Shown piece by piece: positions 44,293 through 53,775 of a stretch of DNA of 64,000 bases. The position numbers were made by a program, and so were the translations under genes. A model generated the notes under the pieces. The model saw only the letters and a program-made list of their open reading frames with translations. It did no database searches and was not told the origin of the DNA. How positions within the stretch are numbered: position 1 is the first letter of the stretch; each line of letters starts with the position of its first letter. Source of the stretch: Pseudobowmanella zhangzhouensis (GTDB lineage: Bacteria > Pseudomonadota > Gammaproteobacteria > Enterobacterales > Alteromonadaceae); NCBI RefSeq assembly GCF_042662685.1, contig NZ_JBHSYO010000006.1, positions 62,001-126,000 on the forward strand. The letters run 5' to 3'.

Positions 44293-45519
44293 TTGAACAA
44301 ATCCGAATTTATCCAAATCCGCAAATTTATCGTTAAGCTCGGCAAAATGTTGCACAAATACGGTACGCCCGCATTTCGTCTGGAAGCTTACCTAAGCGAA
44401 GTTGCGGCCTTTTTGGGGGTTCGCGCCTCGTTTATTTCCACGCCAACGGCCTTAACATTTGTTATCTGGAGCGACCGTCACGAGGACGAATATAATCACG
44501 CAGCGCGTTTATTGCCGGGTGATTTGGATATGAATGCGCTGTCGCTGACCGATGAACTGGCCAGTCAGTTATTGGCTGGTGAAGTGTCGCTGGAAGAAGC
44601 GGATGCCCGGTTAGATGAAATTGACCAGATGGGCAGTCCCTACGGGAAGACGGTGACCTGTCTGGCGTTTGGTTTATCTACCGGTGCCTTTGCGATGCTG
44701 ATGGGGGCGAGTTGGCCGGAAATTTTGTGGTCAGGACTGCTTGGGTTTATCGCCTATATCTGGACCTTGTGGGCGCAATACAGCCGGCGGGTAAACCTGA
44801 TGCTTGAGCCGGTTACATCGTTCGTCGCCGGTTTCGCCGCATGTGCTATCAGCCACTATCTTGATCCGGGTATTAACATCCCACTTATTGTGCTGTCCTC
44901 GGTGATTATATTGGTACCAGGTCTGGCACTTACCATGGGGCTGGCGGAATTATCGTCACGCAATATGGTGTCCGGCACCGCACGGGTGATGGATGCCTTA
45001 ATGCAGTTATTCAAATTGTACTTTGGCGGCTTTCTCGGCATCTCAGCCGGATTCGCTTTGTTCGGTGCCAACGAATATGTTCCCGCCCAATCTTTGCCGT
45101 TTTGGGCAACCTGGTTAGCCGTGGCGCTACTTTGCCTTGGCCTGGTCGCGATCTTCCGAACCCGCGCTAAGCATATCCTGTGGGCGATGTTATCTGCCTT
45201 TATCGCCTACGGTACCGCGACCTGGAGCGGCCTGTATATGACCGCTGGATTGGGTGCGTTCGCCGGCGCCTTTGCGCTAGGAGTGTTTGCCAATTTATTC
45301 ACCCGTATTGCCAATCAGCCTTCCACCATCGTGGCGATGCATGGCTTGATTGTGCTGGTACCCGGCTCAAAAACCTATATTGGCCTCAATTCATTTGTGT
45401 CCGGACAGGATTTAGTGCAATCAGACCATTTGGGTCAGGAAGTATTCCTGATTTTCATGTCACTGGTGGCTGGGCTGATATTTGCCAACGTGGTGATGCC
45501 AACGAAAAAAGCGCTGTAA
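44293..45519 (+). CDS. ThrE-type threonine/serine exporter family protein
   Basis: TTG start at 44293 (MNKSEFIQIRKFIVKLGKMLHKYG) fits the family N-terminus; no ATG exists before residue 44. About 408 residues. An N-terminal soluble domain with FRLEAYLSEVAAFLGV is followed by two sets of helices with PYGKTVTCLAFGLSTGAFAML, LVPGLALTMGLAELSSRNMVSGTARV and LVPGSKTYIGLNSF, the two repeats found split as YjjP and YjjB in E. coli. Likely exports small amino or dicarboxylic acids; substrate unproven. Confidence 0.87.
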   Translation: MNKSEFIQIRKFIVKLGKMLHKYGTPAFRLEAYLSEVAAFLGVRASFISTPTALTFVIWSDRHEDEYNHAARLLPGDLDMNALSLTDELASQLLAGEVSLEEADARLDEIDQMGSPYGKTVTCLAFGLSTGAFAMLMGASWPEILWSGLLGFIAYIWTLWAQYSRRVNLMLEPVTSFVAGFAACAISHYLDPGINIPLIVLSSVIILVPGLALTMGLAELSSRNMVSGTARVMDALMQLFKLYFGGFLGISAGFALFGANEYVPAQSLPFWATWLAVALLCLGLVAIFRTRAKHILWAMLSAFIAYGTATWSGLYMTAGLGAFAGAFALGVFANLFTRIANQPSTIVAMHGLIVLVPGSKTYIGLNSFVSGQDLVQSDHLGQEVFLIFMSLVAGLIFANVVMPTKKAL

Positions 45520-45619
45520 TTTAATTCACTGTATTACATCGCTTTTTATTGCGTGATTGACTAGGCTACAAATTAAACATAACAGGGATGAAGTGGTTCC
45601 CATACGGAGTGGAAATCCA

Positions 45620-46381
45620 ATGAAATTCCAGCATATATTAGCCATTGTTAGCCTACTGTTTACCAATATCTGTAACGCGGAACTTATCCGCGGTTCCGGC
45701 CGCGGATCAACAACCAGTACCAGTCCACAGGCTCTTTATTTACTTGATGACACGCTGATAAATTCTGCGGGGCTGGTCAGCGATTTTGCCTCGGCAATAG
45801 AATATGAAAGTTATACGACAGGTCTGACTGATGCCAATCCGGCGCCGGAAGGTTGCTATTTTTACTCTCAGGATTGGGACGATGACGCGGAATGGGCGCA
45901 ATACTACACCCCCTGTTATTACCAATTCACTTTAGGCCAACGCCTCCAGTTCGAAGGCTTTTCTCAAATACACTTTAATCAGGCGCTTAGCAGCGCAACC
46001 TGGCGACTCAGCCAGGGGTCGCAATACTGGATTTTTGCAAGCGAGATCATTGATGGGATTGCCACACTTGATGTGCCAATGCCCGCAGATCTGAGGCCCG
46101 GGCAATATTCCATATCCCTCAACACCAGTTACAGTGCGGGTGATAATCGCAGTTTTTTCCACGTTTATACTCGCGACGAGATCGAATGTAATGACGAACT
46201 CTACGCTGAAGGATTATGCGGTTATCGAGGCAGTGCGAGCCAGTCAATTGGGTTCAGTGGCTACAGTGAGTCAGTGTTAATTTTACCGGTTAATGAAGCA
46301 CCGGTCGTTTTACTCTTTGCCCTGAGTGGCTGGGTGTTCCGGCGTCAACAGCGTAATCGCCAGTTGCTTCTGGTGCGCTAA
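45620..46381 (+). CDS. Exported PEP-CTERM-like protein
   Basis: Start at ATG 45620 with GGAG upstream. 253 residues. Signal peptide MKFQHILAIVSLLFTNICNA. The tail VNEAPVVLLFALSGWVFRRQQRNRQ has the order of a PEP-CTERM sorting signal (short E-P motif, hydrophobic helix, Arg cluster), though the motif is degenerate. Such proteins are cut and anchored by exosortase; none is in this window. The last 72 bp overlap the convergent TPR gene, and these 72 bases encode most of the sorting signal. Confidence 0.72.
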   Translation: MKFQHILAIVSLLFTNICNAELIRGSGRGSTTSTSPQALYLLDDTLINSAGLVSDFASAIEYESYTTGLTDANPAPEGCYFYSQDWDDDAEWAQYYTPCYYQFTLGQRLQFEGFSQIHFNQALSSATWRLSQGSQYWIFASEIIDGIATLDVPMPADLRPGQYSISLNTSYSAGDNRSFFHVYTRDEIECNDELYAEGLCGYRGSASQSIGFSGYSESVLILPVNEAPVVLLFALSGWVFRRQQRNRQLLLVR

Positions 46382-48460
46382 TTCCCTGTCTAAAAAGGCC
46401 ATCATATCGGTAATTTCCGGATCACTCAGATAAGGTGCCAGCAACGGATCCATTTTTGTCCACCATTCCCGCCAGCCATGCTTCAGCGCGCTGTTAAGTT
46501 CTGTAATCATGGTTGGCTTATCGCCCTGCAACGCGGCGATTCGTGCGGCAGTATAATCAACAAAGCTATCCACCTTACCACTGGTTTTGGCTTCCTTTAC
46601 TTGTTGCTTACATTGGCTAATGATTTGCGCAGCCTTATTATCTTGCCTCTGCTGAAACGCCCAGGCGATTTCCAGTGCCGGGCTGCACATCGGCATCGCG
46701 TATTGTTCGGCATCAGTGAATTGCCCATTAAGTTCAGTTAATAACTGAACCGCACGAGCACGCTCCCCCACTAAACTATGATACCAGGCAGCCTCAAACT
46801 GTACCCATGGCTCGCCTGGATTAGCCGCCAAATTAAATTCTTGCTCAGCAATAAAGTCGCGGTATTTGCCTTCTATCAGGAGGTTTGAAGACTGCCAGGA
46901 CGGCTCATCACTAACTTGCTGAGCAAGCTCTGTCAGACCCAACGAATACAAGATAATCAGGTAATTATCCCTAAACTGCGGATTTTGCGGAGACTGCTGC
47001 CAGATTCGCTGACGGTAAACGGCGCTTTGCGCCAAATCTCCGCGCATTAACGCCACATTGGCTAGCCCTTCAATACCCATCGGAGAGTCTGGAAAATCTT
47101 TACTTAGCTGTTCAAATTGCCTGGTAGCCTCATCTAGTTGGCCACGCACCATCAACTCCCATCCCAGGTTGTAGCTGGTTGCAATAGAAACAGGATCCAA
47201 CTCATGGGCCTGTTGCAATGACACTAGTGCATCTGCATAGTGGCCAAGTTGGTTTTGGGCCTGAAATCGCCACATATAGGCATTGGCGAGACTCGGATTT
47301 AATTCAATGGCCTTGTTAAGAGCATCAATGGCAGCCAGTGGGTCATTAGACAACAACCACATGGTATGCCCGCGCACGGCGTGCGCTTCGGCTAATTCTG
47401 GTGCACGTAGCAGAGCTGCATCCAATTTTTCATTTGCAAGCCGTAAGGCCACGTCAGGCTGTAGCACGCCAAATGTATTAGGTGTGTCCGCCAACATCAC
47501 CACACTGTCAGCTTCTGCCGCGTAGGCTAATGCGTACTCAGGATCCATTGCAATGGCCTGCCGGAATAAGTCACGTGCAACCTGCATATCTGCGGCGGTT
47601 TGTTTACGATATGCTGCCCGGCCCTGTAAATAGAGCAAATACGCATCGGAAGCAGCGGTTTTTTGGGATGCCTGTAAACTCCCTGGCGCCAGATACTGAT
47701 CTTGCAGCAGATTTAATACACTTCGTGCGATGTCTTCCTGCACCTGAAACACATCATTTAATTGCCGATCAAATGTGTCGCTCCACAACACTTTGCTACT
47801 GATTGGATCTAATAACTCGGCATAGACCCTCAGCTTAGACCCCGTCAAGCGAACATTGCCATTGAGTAGTATATCCGCCTGCAAACGATGGGCGATATCA
47901 ACAGGGAGCAGACTTTGTTGCTGTAGAGCAAACACAGAGGAGCTGGACAATACTTTAAGCGCAGGTTCCTGTCCGAGCATCTGGCTAAGCGTTTCACTCA
48001 TTCCTTGTGCCAGATAGAGTTGCTCCTGATTTTGACTCACATCCCGGAATGACAGTACCGCAATACTTCTGGCTGTAAGCTGTTTGGATAAACCCTCAGC
48101 CTGTTTGTTGATCGACGACTGGAGTGACTGGTAATACTGGAACCCAACAACACCAGACAGGCCAATAATCATCATCAACCACAACCAATGCCGTAATCTC
48201 AGTGGCCGAATTGTGCCGTCTGATTCCTCAACCTGACGAATGCCATCCAAACCAAAATCATAATACCAGGATAAATAGGCAACCAGCGGGATGGAAAACA
48301 ACAGAATCAAGCCAAAGATGGCTGATGCAGTCTGGGAGAAATGCAACATGGGTTGCAACACACTGGCAACTTGCAACAGCAACCAGACAACTCCCAAGTA
48401 GGGTAATAAAGTTTGAAATACCCGGCGGCGGCGTAACTCAGACAAAAAGCGCTTTAACAT
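46310..48460 (-). CDS. Membrane protein with TolB-like (FlgO-like) and TPR domains
   Basis: 716 residues. Two helices near residues 18-36 and 45-65, a third at 92-108. Then a periplasmic TolB N-terminal-like domain (SIAVLSFRDVSQNQEQLYLAQGMSETLSQML in blocks, about 131-160; ILLNGNVRLTGSKLRVYAELLD) found in adenylate-cyclase-associated and CadC-like regulators. From about 270 there are many TPR units (ALAYAAEADSVVMLA; AIDALNKAIELNPSLANAYMWRFQAQNQLG). No DNA-binding domain, so a signalling or scaffold role, unknown in detail. Starts 200 bp from the halogenase gene end. Confidence 0.85.
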   Translation of the reverse strand: MLKRFLSELRRRRVFQTLLPYLGVVWLLLQVASVLQPMLHFSQTASAIFGLILLFSIPLVAYLSWYYDFGLDGIRQVEESDGTIRPLRLRHWLWLMMIIGLSGVVGFQYYQSLQSSINKQAEGLSKQLTARSIAVLSFRDVSQNQEQLYLAQGMSETLSQMLGQEPALKVLSSSSVFALQQQSLLPVDIAHRLQADILLNGNVRLTGSKLRVYAELLDPISSKVLWSDTFDRQLNDVFQVQEDIARSVLNLLQDQYLAPGSLQASQKTAASDAYLLYLQGRAAYRKQTAADMQVARDLFRQAIAMDPEYALAYAAEADSVVMLADTPNTFGVLQPDVALRLANEKLDAALLRAPELAEAHAVRGHTMWLLSNDPLAAIDALNKAIELNPSLANAYMWRFQAQNQLGHYADALVSLQQAHELDPVSIATSYNLGWELMVRGQLDEATRQFEQLSKDFPDSPMGIEGLANVALMRGDLAQSAVYRQRIWQQSPQNPQFRDNYLIILYSLGLTELAQQVSDEPSWQSSNLLIEGKYRDFIAEQEFNLAANPGEPWVQFEAAWYHSLVGERARAVQLLTELNGQFTDAEQYAMPMCSPALEIAWAFQQRQDNKAAQIISQCKQQVKEAKTSGKVDSFVDYTAARIAALQGDKPTMITELNSALKHGWREWWTKMDPLLAPYLSDPEITDMMAFLDRELAHQKQLAITLLTPEHPATQGKE

Positions 48461-48665
48461 GAGTCTCTTTCCAATCTGACTGATTAAACACGCGGAGCGA
48501 AATAATTTATCTGCCTGCGCTATCCATCTGTAACTTGTTGATAATCATAATAGTAGTGCTTTAAATGCAAGGACATTCGAAAATCAAAGTGCGCCTTTTG
48601 CACCAATCAAAAATCGCCTATTACATTGCATGCCACGCTAACGCTATTTTGCCCTGTCAAACTTT

Positions 48666-50183
48666 CTAGCTGAATGCCCCCAAAAACTTTTGTAAGAACT
48701 CTTGATGCGAAGGAGAGGAAGTAATCGCCATTTTTTGAACTGACTGGATTTTACTCAGGACTTCGTGACTTTGTTCAATCCCCATATGTCGGACAATCGT
48801 TGGCAAATCTTGAGGAAGAGACTCCATGCCATACAATATCGCCGCATAATTTGTGGCACGAAATATCAGGCCAGCATTTAGGAAATCGGAATCAGTAGGC
48901 GCTTTGTGCTTCCACAACTGCAATAGCTCATTGAGATCACCTGAACGAGCCATATTAGTTTGTATATCCTGCCAAAATGGCGTGTCATGGCGCTTGGTCA
49001 AAACGTAATGCAACACTATAAAGTCAACCGTCTGATCGAATAGGTTGTTCAGTACTGCGTTATATTTGTCCCTCGCGGCATCGCTATCTTCAAGCACCAG
49101 ATAATCGGTCAGGAATCGCAAACTCATTTCAATAAAATACAAGCCTGTGGACTCAAGTGGTTCGATGAAACCCTGAGCTAAACCGATTGAGACACAATTT
49201 CCGACCCAAGCCCGATCCTGACGACCGACACGAGTAGTGAAATGGTTCACTCCTTGTTCGTCACCTAACCCGAATACCTGACGAAATTCAGCTTCGGCTT
49301 CCATTTCTGATAAATGTTGACTGGAATAGACGTAACCAAGTCCTTTACGACTTTGCAAATCGATGTCAAACGTCCAGCCAGAACGCCTCGCAGTTGCGGT
49401 GGTATAGGGTTTGGGTACGAACTTGTCGCTTTGTGGTACTCGTGCAGTAACAGCCTTGTCGCAGAACAATTTGTCGCTGTAAGAAATAAACGTAGCACCT
49501 AGCGCAGATGCCAGAATGGAACGGAATCCGCTGCAATCAATGAACAAATCCCCTTCCACTTGCTGGCCAGATGCTAATCGCACCGAACCTATGATCCCGT
49601 CTTGATGATTAACGTCGGTCACGTGGTCACAAATATGCTTTACCCCACGTTTTACGGATACATCACGCAGGAAATGAGCAAACTTAATCGCATCTAAATG
49701 ATATCCATAAGGAACCGGTGCGCGATATTGGCTATCGTGCATTAACTTGGGTGATTTTTCCGCTGCAGCGAGAATCCCCTGCACCCCCATAAAGCGATCA
49801 AACCGTGGAGGTGTGGCAGATTTAAATTTCAGATTCAACCAATGGTTAATTACCCCTTCAGGCGCTATTGGCGCGATGTCTTCAAAGGGGTGAAAATACT
49901 GATCCTTGGGATCATCTCCAATCTGCCAGTGTTTAAATAGAATTCCGTGTTTTAGCGTGGCATCAGTTGCCACCATAAATTCACCTTCTGACAAATCGCA
50001 GGCTTCCAAGAAACCGCGCAAGGTGTGTACCGTTGCCTCGCCAACCCCAATCGTCGGTACATCTGCTGACTCAATTAACGTGACTTCAAACTGACTGTTG
50101 TTACCGAATACATGATTCAGATAACACGCAGTCATCCAGCCAGCGGAACCACCTCCGACTATAACAACGCGGCTTTTTTTCAT
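48666..50183 (-). CDS. Flavin-dependent tryptophan-halogenase-like protein
   Basis: 505 residues. FAD site GGGSAGW (10-16), GVGEATV (46-52), catalytic-type Lys78 in ATLKHGI, and IGLAQGFIEPLESTGLYF (about 333-350) holding the second conserved Glu. The halogenase signature WxWxIP is changed: here W270-T-F-D-I-D, followed by the usual LQSRKGLGYVYSS. The family chlorinates or brominates tryptophan or other aromatics using FADH2 and halide; free-standing relatives in marine bacteria have unknown substrates. Divergent from DUF6445 with 38 bp between starts. No flavin reductase adjacent. Confidence 0.88.
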   Translation of the reverse strand: MKKSRVVIVGGGSAGWMTACYLNHVFGNNSQFEVTLIESADVPTIGVGEATVHTLRGFLEACDLSEGEFMVATDATLKHGILFKHWQIGDDPKDQYFHPFEDIAPIAPEGVINHWLNLKFKSATPPRFDRFMGVQGILAAAEKSPKLMHDSQYRAPVPYGYHLDAIKFAHFLRDVSVKRGVKHICDHVTDVNHQDGIIGSVRLASGQQVEGDLFIDCSGFRSILASALGATFISYSDKLFCDKAVTARVPQSDKFVPKPYTTATARRSGWTFDIDLQSRKGLGYVYSSQHLSEMEAEAEFRQVFGLGDEQGVNHFTTRVGRQDRAWVGNCVSIGLAQGFIEPLESTGLYFIEMSLRFLTDYLVLEDSDAARDKYNAVLNNLFDQTVDFIVLHYVLTKRHDTPFWQDIQTNMARSGDLNELLQLWKHKAPTDSDFLNAGLIFRATNYAAILYGMESLPQDLPTIVRHMGIEQSHEVLSKIQSVQKMAITSSPSHQEFLQKFLGAFS

Positions 50184-50221
50184 ATAGACTCACCTTCAGA
50201 TGCCATCAGCTAAGCGCGGGA

Positions 50222-50914
50222 ATGACCTTGAATAAGTTACTGATCAACCCACACTCCAAACCATATATTATTTGGCTCGGAAATAAAGAAGTTCCGTTAT
50301 TTGTCATTGATGACATTTTTGCCACACCTCTTGAAGTGAGGCATCTGGCGTTTTCAAACTCGTTTCCATCTTCAGTTGCTTACTACCCTGGTCGGCATCA
50401 ACCACTTAGTCAGGAAGACCCAAGCATCAAGGCGTTTTGCCATTTTATCGCTACGGTATTGACCCGAGCGACCGGAAAGCAAATCAAAACAGAAGCCATT
50501 TCAACCGACTTTTCAATCCTGACTACACCGGAAGAGAAGTTGTTAGACAATCAAGGGCAGCCACATATCGATGGCACACCGATGTTGGGGGTGATTTACC
50601 TCAACGAACAGGATTTAGGCGGAACCGTTTTTTTTCGCAACCGCGAGACAAACTCTATGACGGTAGTGACCGAGGCACAAAAAGCGCATTATCAAAACCT
50701 GAGTGCTCAACGGAAACTAGACACTCCATTGGGTTATGTGACAGACACGAATACCCAATGGGAAAAAGTGGATACCATCGAGGGCAAACTCAACCGTCTG
50801 GTAATTTGGCCGGGTAATGTATTCCACTCTATTGATGTAAAAGTTAATCCTGCTAGCGGCCAACTTGACGAGAAGCGATTAACGCAGCGAGTCATTATTA
50901 ATGCCATAGGTTAA
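50222..50914 (+). CDS. DUF6445 protein, probable 2OG-Fe(II) oxygenase fold
   Basis: 230 residues, soluble. The ordered residues H115-x-D117 (QPHIDGTPMLGVIYLN), H202 (WPGNVFHSID) and R219/R223 (KRLTQRVIINAI) follow the Fe(II)/2-oxoglutarate dioxygenase pattern HxD...H...R. This family is found beside tryptophan-halogenase genes in several proteobacteria. The dioxygenase role is inference. Start ATG 50222, weak ribosome site (GCGGGA). Confidence 0.82.
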   Translation: MTLNKLLINPHSKPYIIWLGNKEVPLFVIDDIFATPLEVRHLAFSNSFPSSVAYYPGRHQPLSQEDPSIKAFCHFIATVLTRATGKQIKTEAISTDFSILTTPEEKLLDNQGQPHIDGTPMLGVIYLNEQDLGGTVFFRNRETNSMTVVTEAQKAHYQNLSAQRKLDTPLGYVTDTNTQWEKVDTIEGKLNRLVIWPGNVFHSIDVKVNPASGQLDEKRLTQRVIINAIG

Positions 50915-51035
50915 TGTCAAAATATTTTACACTGTTATTATGGTTAATTGATAAACCTCTGATTTACAGTACATTTAAAGTTGGCCTGAACTTTGCTAAT
51001 TGAGACATGTTGTTCATGTAGTTGGAGTTGTAGTT

Positions 51036-51839
51036 ATGACATCAAATAAAACCAAAGTCGCGTTGGGTTTGCTTGCAACCGCAGGGTTATCCTCTAGTGC
51101 TCAAGCCGGATTAGTGAGCATTACAAACCAATTAGACAGTTACATGGACAGTAACAACCTCATCGAAGGTGTCTTCGATATCAATCCTTTTCTACAAGAA
51201 CAGTCTGGATTAGGCGTTGACGTTGACCTGGTGCATGCCACATTCAAGGTGTATGGCTTCTCTTCTGAGTTACAAACCAGCACCTACACCCAGTATGTTT
51301 CAGGCAGTTCTTATTACAGTCCTAGTAGCGGCGGATGTTACTACAGCCGTTGGGGTGGCAGCAGTTGTTACTACAGTCCCAGTTACTATTATTCCAATTA
51401 CACCTACAACGAATTTATTGGCGATGGTGAAGCAGACATTCTGTTAGTAGATTTTGGTGACCAGCAGTTGACTGACACCACCCAAAATGACGATGTGTTT
51501 GTGCGTCAGTACACCAACAATAACGTGTATTACTACTCGAGAAATTACCGTACCTACAATCAGTACGACAGAAATGACTTTGGTGACATCTTTGCCAGCA
51601 CAACACTGAGTGTGGATTCGTTTGCAGATTTGTTGGCTGATGGGTTATTCGGTTACACCGGACAAATTAGCGCTGGACACTTTGATTCATTGACGTTTGA
51701 GTTAGAAATCGAATATGAAACTCGTCAGGCTTTATTACGTCCGGCAAATGCTCAAGGGGTGAGCGAGCCAACAGCTCTGTGGTTGCTACCACTTGGATTA
51801 ATCGGAATCGCTTCAGTAAGACGTAGTAAAAAGGGTTAA
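51036..51839 (+). CDS. PEP-CTERM exported protein with Tyr/Ser-rich region
   Basis: Start ATG 51036 (GGAG upstream). 267 residues. Signal peptide VALGLLATAGLSSSAQA. C-terminus VSEPTALWLLPLGLIGIASVRRSKKG is a clear PEP-CTERM signal (SEP, helix, RRSKK). In the middle (about 85-135) is a low-complexity Tyr/Ser stretch with repeated CYYS and YYS (GGCYYSRWGGSSCYYSPSYYYS). Probably a surface or matrix protein. Function unknown. Confidence 0.8.
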   Translation: MTSNKTKVALGLLATAGLSSSAQAGLVSITNQLDSYMDSNNLIEGVFDINPFLQEQSGLGVDVDLVHATFKVYGFSSELQTSTYTQYVSGSSYYSPSSGGCYYSRWGGSSCYYSPSYYYSNYTYNEFIGDGEADILLVDFGDQQLTDTTQNDDVFVRQYTNNNVYYYSRNYRTYNQYDRNDFGDIFASTTLSVDSFADLLADGLFGYTGQISAGHFDSLTFELEIEYETRQALLRPANAQGVSEPTALWLLPLGLIGIASVRRSKKG

Positions 51840-51965
51840 TTGGGTTTGACCAGTAATATCAAATAATCCGCACCTCTCGCGAATTACCTGATATTAGTTG
51901 TCTTGGCATTTACCCGCTTGAATAGTGTGGTTACCTAACCTGGGCATTACCACCAAAAACCTGTT

Positions 51966-51988
51966 AGCGCGATGCATGCATCGCGCTT
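51966..51988 (+). terminator. Probable terminator of the PEP-CTERM gene
   Basis: AGCGCGATGCATGCATCGCGCT is a self-complementary stem followed by TTTTGTTATTT. The gene's stop is about 125 bp upstream. Confidence 0.65.
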
Positions 51989-51991
51989 TTG

Positions 51992-52507
51992 TTATTTACT
52001 GGCTTTGGCCGCGTTAACCGCCTCCAGATAGCGCTGCACCTCTTTTTTGGCTTTGTATATGGTGTTCAGTTTAACCACCTGTTCGGTGCTCAATATCTGC
52101 TTTTTTGCAGCCTCCGGCCACTGATCCAGCGCGACCTGACAGGTCGGCTTGTTGCTGGTTTTGCGCTGAAATACCCAGGCCGGAGCAGTCGCAGTTTTGT
52201 TCTTTTCATGAGCAAGATCAGACAGTTTCGCCAGCACTGCATAGTCATACACACCAATGGTTGCTTTATCACATAGCTCAGTCCGACCATTCGCATCAAC
52301 CCAAAACAGTTCCGCGTACCAACCATTGCCGTCACGATAATCCTGTGGCTCAACACCATCTTTGTAGGTGTAATACAGGTCATATTCCATTAATTGCACA
52401 TAACCTTGGTCTCGCTCACTCTCATCCCACGCCATAAAAGCAATGAGCAACCCTATTCCACATACTCCCAAAGCTATATAGCCCAACAATGCTGCGAACG
52501 TTTTCAT
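51992..52507 (-). CDS. Hypothetical membrane-anchored protein
   Basis: 171 residues. N-terminal anchor (ALLGYIALGVCGIGLLIAFMAW), then a soluble domain with two Cys (TELCDKATIG; KPTCQVALDQW). Not recognised. Convergent with the PEP-CTERM gene. Confidence 0.65.
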   Translation of the reverse strand: MKTFAALLGYIALGVCGIGLLIAFMAWDESERDQGYVQLMEYDLYYTYKDGVEPQDYRDGNGWYAELFWVDANGRTELCDKATIGVYDYAVLAKLSDLAHEKNKTATAPAWVFQRKTSNKPTCQVALDQWPEAAKKQILSTEQVVKLNTIYKAKKEVQRYLEAVNAAKASK

Positions 52508-52634
52508 AAGACTCTAACCGTTAAAAAAAGAGCGCTATTTTACGAATGGACACTCTCTAAACCCAGTGAATAATTCATATTCTATTCAGCGAGTTAAGTT
52601 ATAGTTTTGACAAAACAACGGAAGGAGTTGGGTT

Positions 52635-53078
52635 ATGCGTTATTTTTTACTAATCGCCGCGGTAGTTTTAAGTGGCTGTGCCAGTTTTCGTTTTAGTGAA
52701 CAACAATGGCAAGCCAGTGTTGAACAGAAGGTCAGCGAGTGGAACTTGGAGGATGTGCGACGTATTAACACATTCCGCCTCGACAGTTGGACACCGCTAG
52801 GCGAAAAATACCTGATTCTGCGCGCCTCGTTTGCTCGCCCTTATCTGATTGAACTCAGCAGTCGTTGTCCTGATCTGGACTGGTCACATGCTATTGGTAC
52901 AAAGCAAACGATGAGTTCGTCGTTAGATGCAGGGTTTGATTCAATCGTAAGCGGAGAACAACCTAACATTCCCTGCCGGATAGGTAAGATTTATCCATTG
53001 ACGCGAGAACAGGACAAAGCTCTGACTAAACTGGAAGAAAATGCCGCCGAGGAAACGCAAGCCGCTAAACAGGCTTGA
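52635..53078 (+). CDS. DUF6491-like lipoprotein
   Basis: 147 residues. Lipobox LSGC (Cys15). Pattern INTFRLDSWTPLGEKYLILRASFARPYLIELSSRCPDLDWSHAIGT (in blocks) with a later CRIGKIYPL matches DUF6491. Function unknown. It overlaps the convergent gene by 14 bp. Confidence 0.75.
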   Translation: MRYFLLIAAVVLSGCASFRFSEQQWQASVEQKVSEWNLEDVRRINTFRLDSWTPLGEKYLILRASFARPYLIELSSRCPDLDWSHAIGTKQTMSSSLDAGFDSIVSGEQPNIPCRIGKIYPLTREQDKALTKLEENAAEETQAAKQA

Positions 53079-53715
53079 GCCGTTGCAACTGGCGAATACG
53101 CAGATACAACATTCCGCGACTTAAAACACTCGCGCCATTGAGCACCAATAATGGCCATGCCTGCACTATGGGCATGGTCAACCCGAACATCAGGGTACTG
53201 ATATCCTTGATCAAAATACTTCTGAATAACGAAGCCGATAACGCCCCAACTTCGCCGGTGCGGTTCAATACCCAATATTGATGCAATGTGCCTTGCACCA
53301 GTATAACCGTCACCACCAGCATCATCCCGTTGGCGGCCATACTGGCAAGCGCCGGATAAGGCCTAAAACCCATTGAAATCCACCCTGCAACAAAAGCCAG
53401 AGAAGCCAATGAGGTTACCCACAGCGTGCGGCTATGGCGTCGCTCTTGCCAAATCCGCCATAAAATCGCCAGCAGTAATATCAATGCCCCACACCGGGTC
53501 CACACCAGATAATGATTGAAAGGGTCGATGGCGATGCCAAAAATAAAGTTGGCATAAAAGCCAAAATAACTGGAGGCAAATTGGTTAACGGATAGGCTTT
53601 GCGTGGCGGGCAGGTGTTGTCGACGACGCCGTTCGATTTCCCACCACTGTCGTGCCAGTCCATACCAGGTCAGCAGAAATAATAGCGAACTTATTACACC
53701 CAGCAGGTGGTACAT
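53065..53715 (-). CDS. Polytopic membrane protein, unknown
   Basis: 216 residues with about seven hydrophobic segments, starting YHLLGVISSLLFLLTWYGLARQWW. The stretch NQFASSYFGFYANFIFGIAIDPFNHYLVWTR (in blocks) recalls PQ-loop/SWEET-type proteins in having a Gln-rich turn and helix triplets, but the PQ motif itself is absent. No firm family. Confidence 0.65.
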   Translation of the reverse strand: MYHLLGVISSLLFLLTWYGLARQWWEIERRRRQHLPATQSLSVNQFASSYFGFYANFIFGIAIDPFNHYLVWTRCGALILLLAILWRIWQERRHSRTLWVTSLASLAFVAGWISMGFRPYPALASMAANGMMLVVTVILVQGTLHQYWVLNRTGEVGALSASLFRSILIKDISTLMFGLTMPIVQAWPLLVLNGASVLSRGMLYLRIRQLQRLKPV

Positions 53716-53775
53716 CCTGAAACACCATCAAACAAGCCTCGCTGATAGTGTAATCGCTTTTAAATCAGAGACCTA

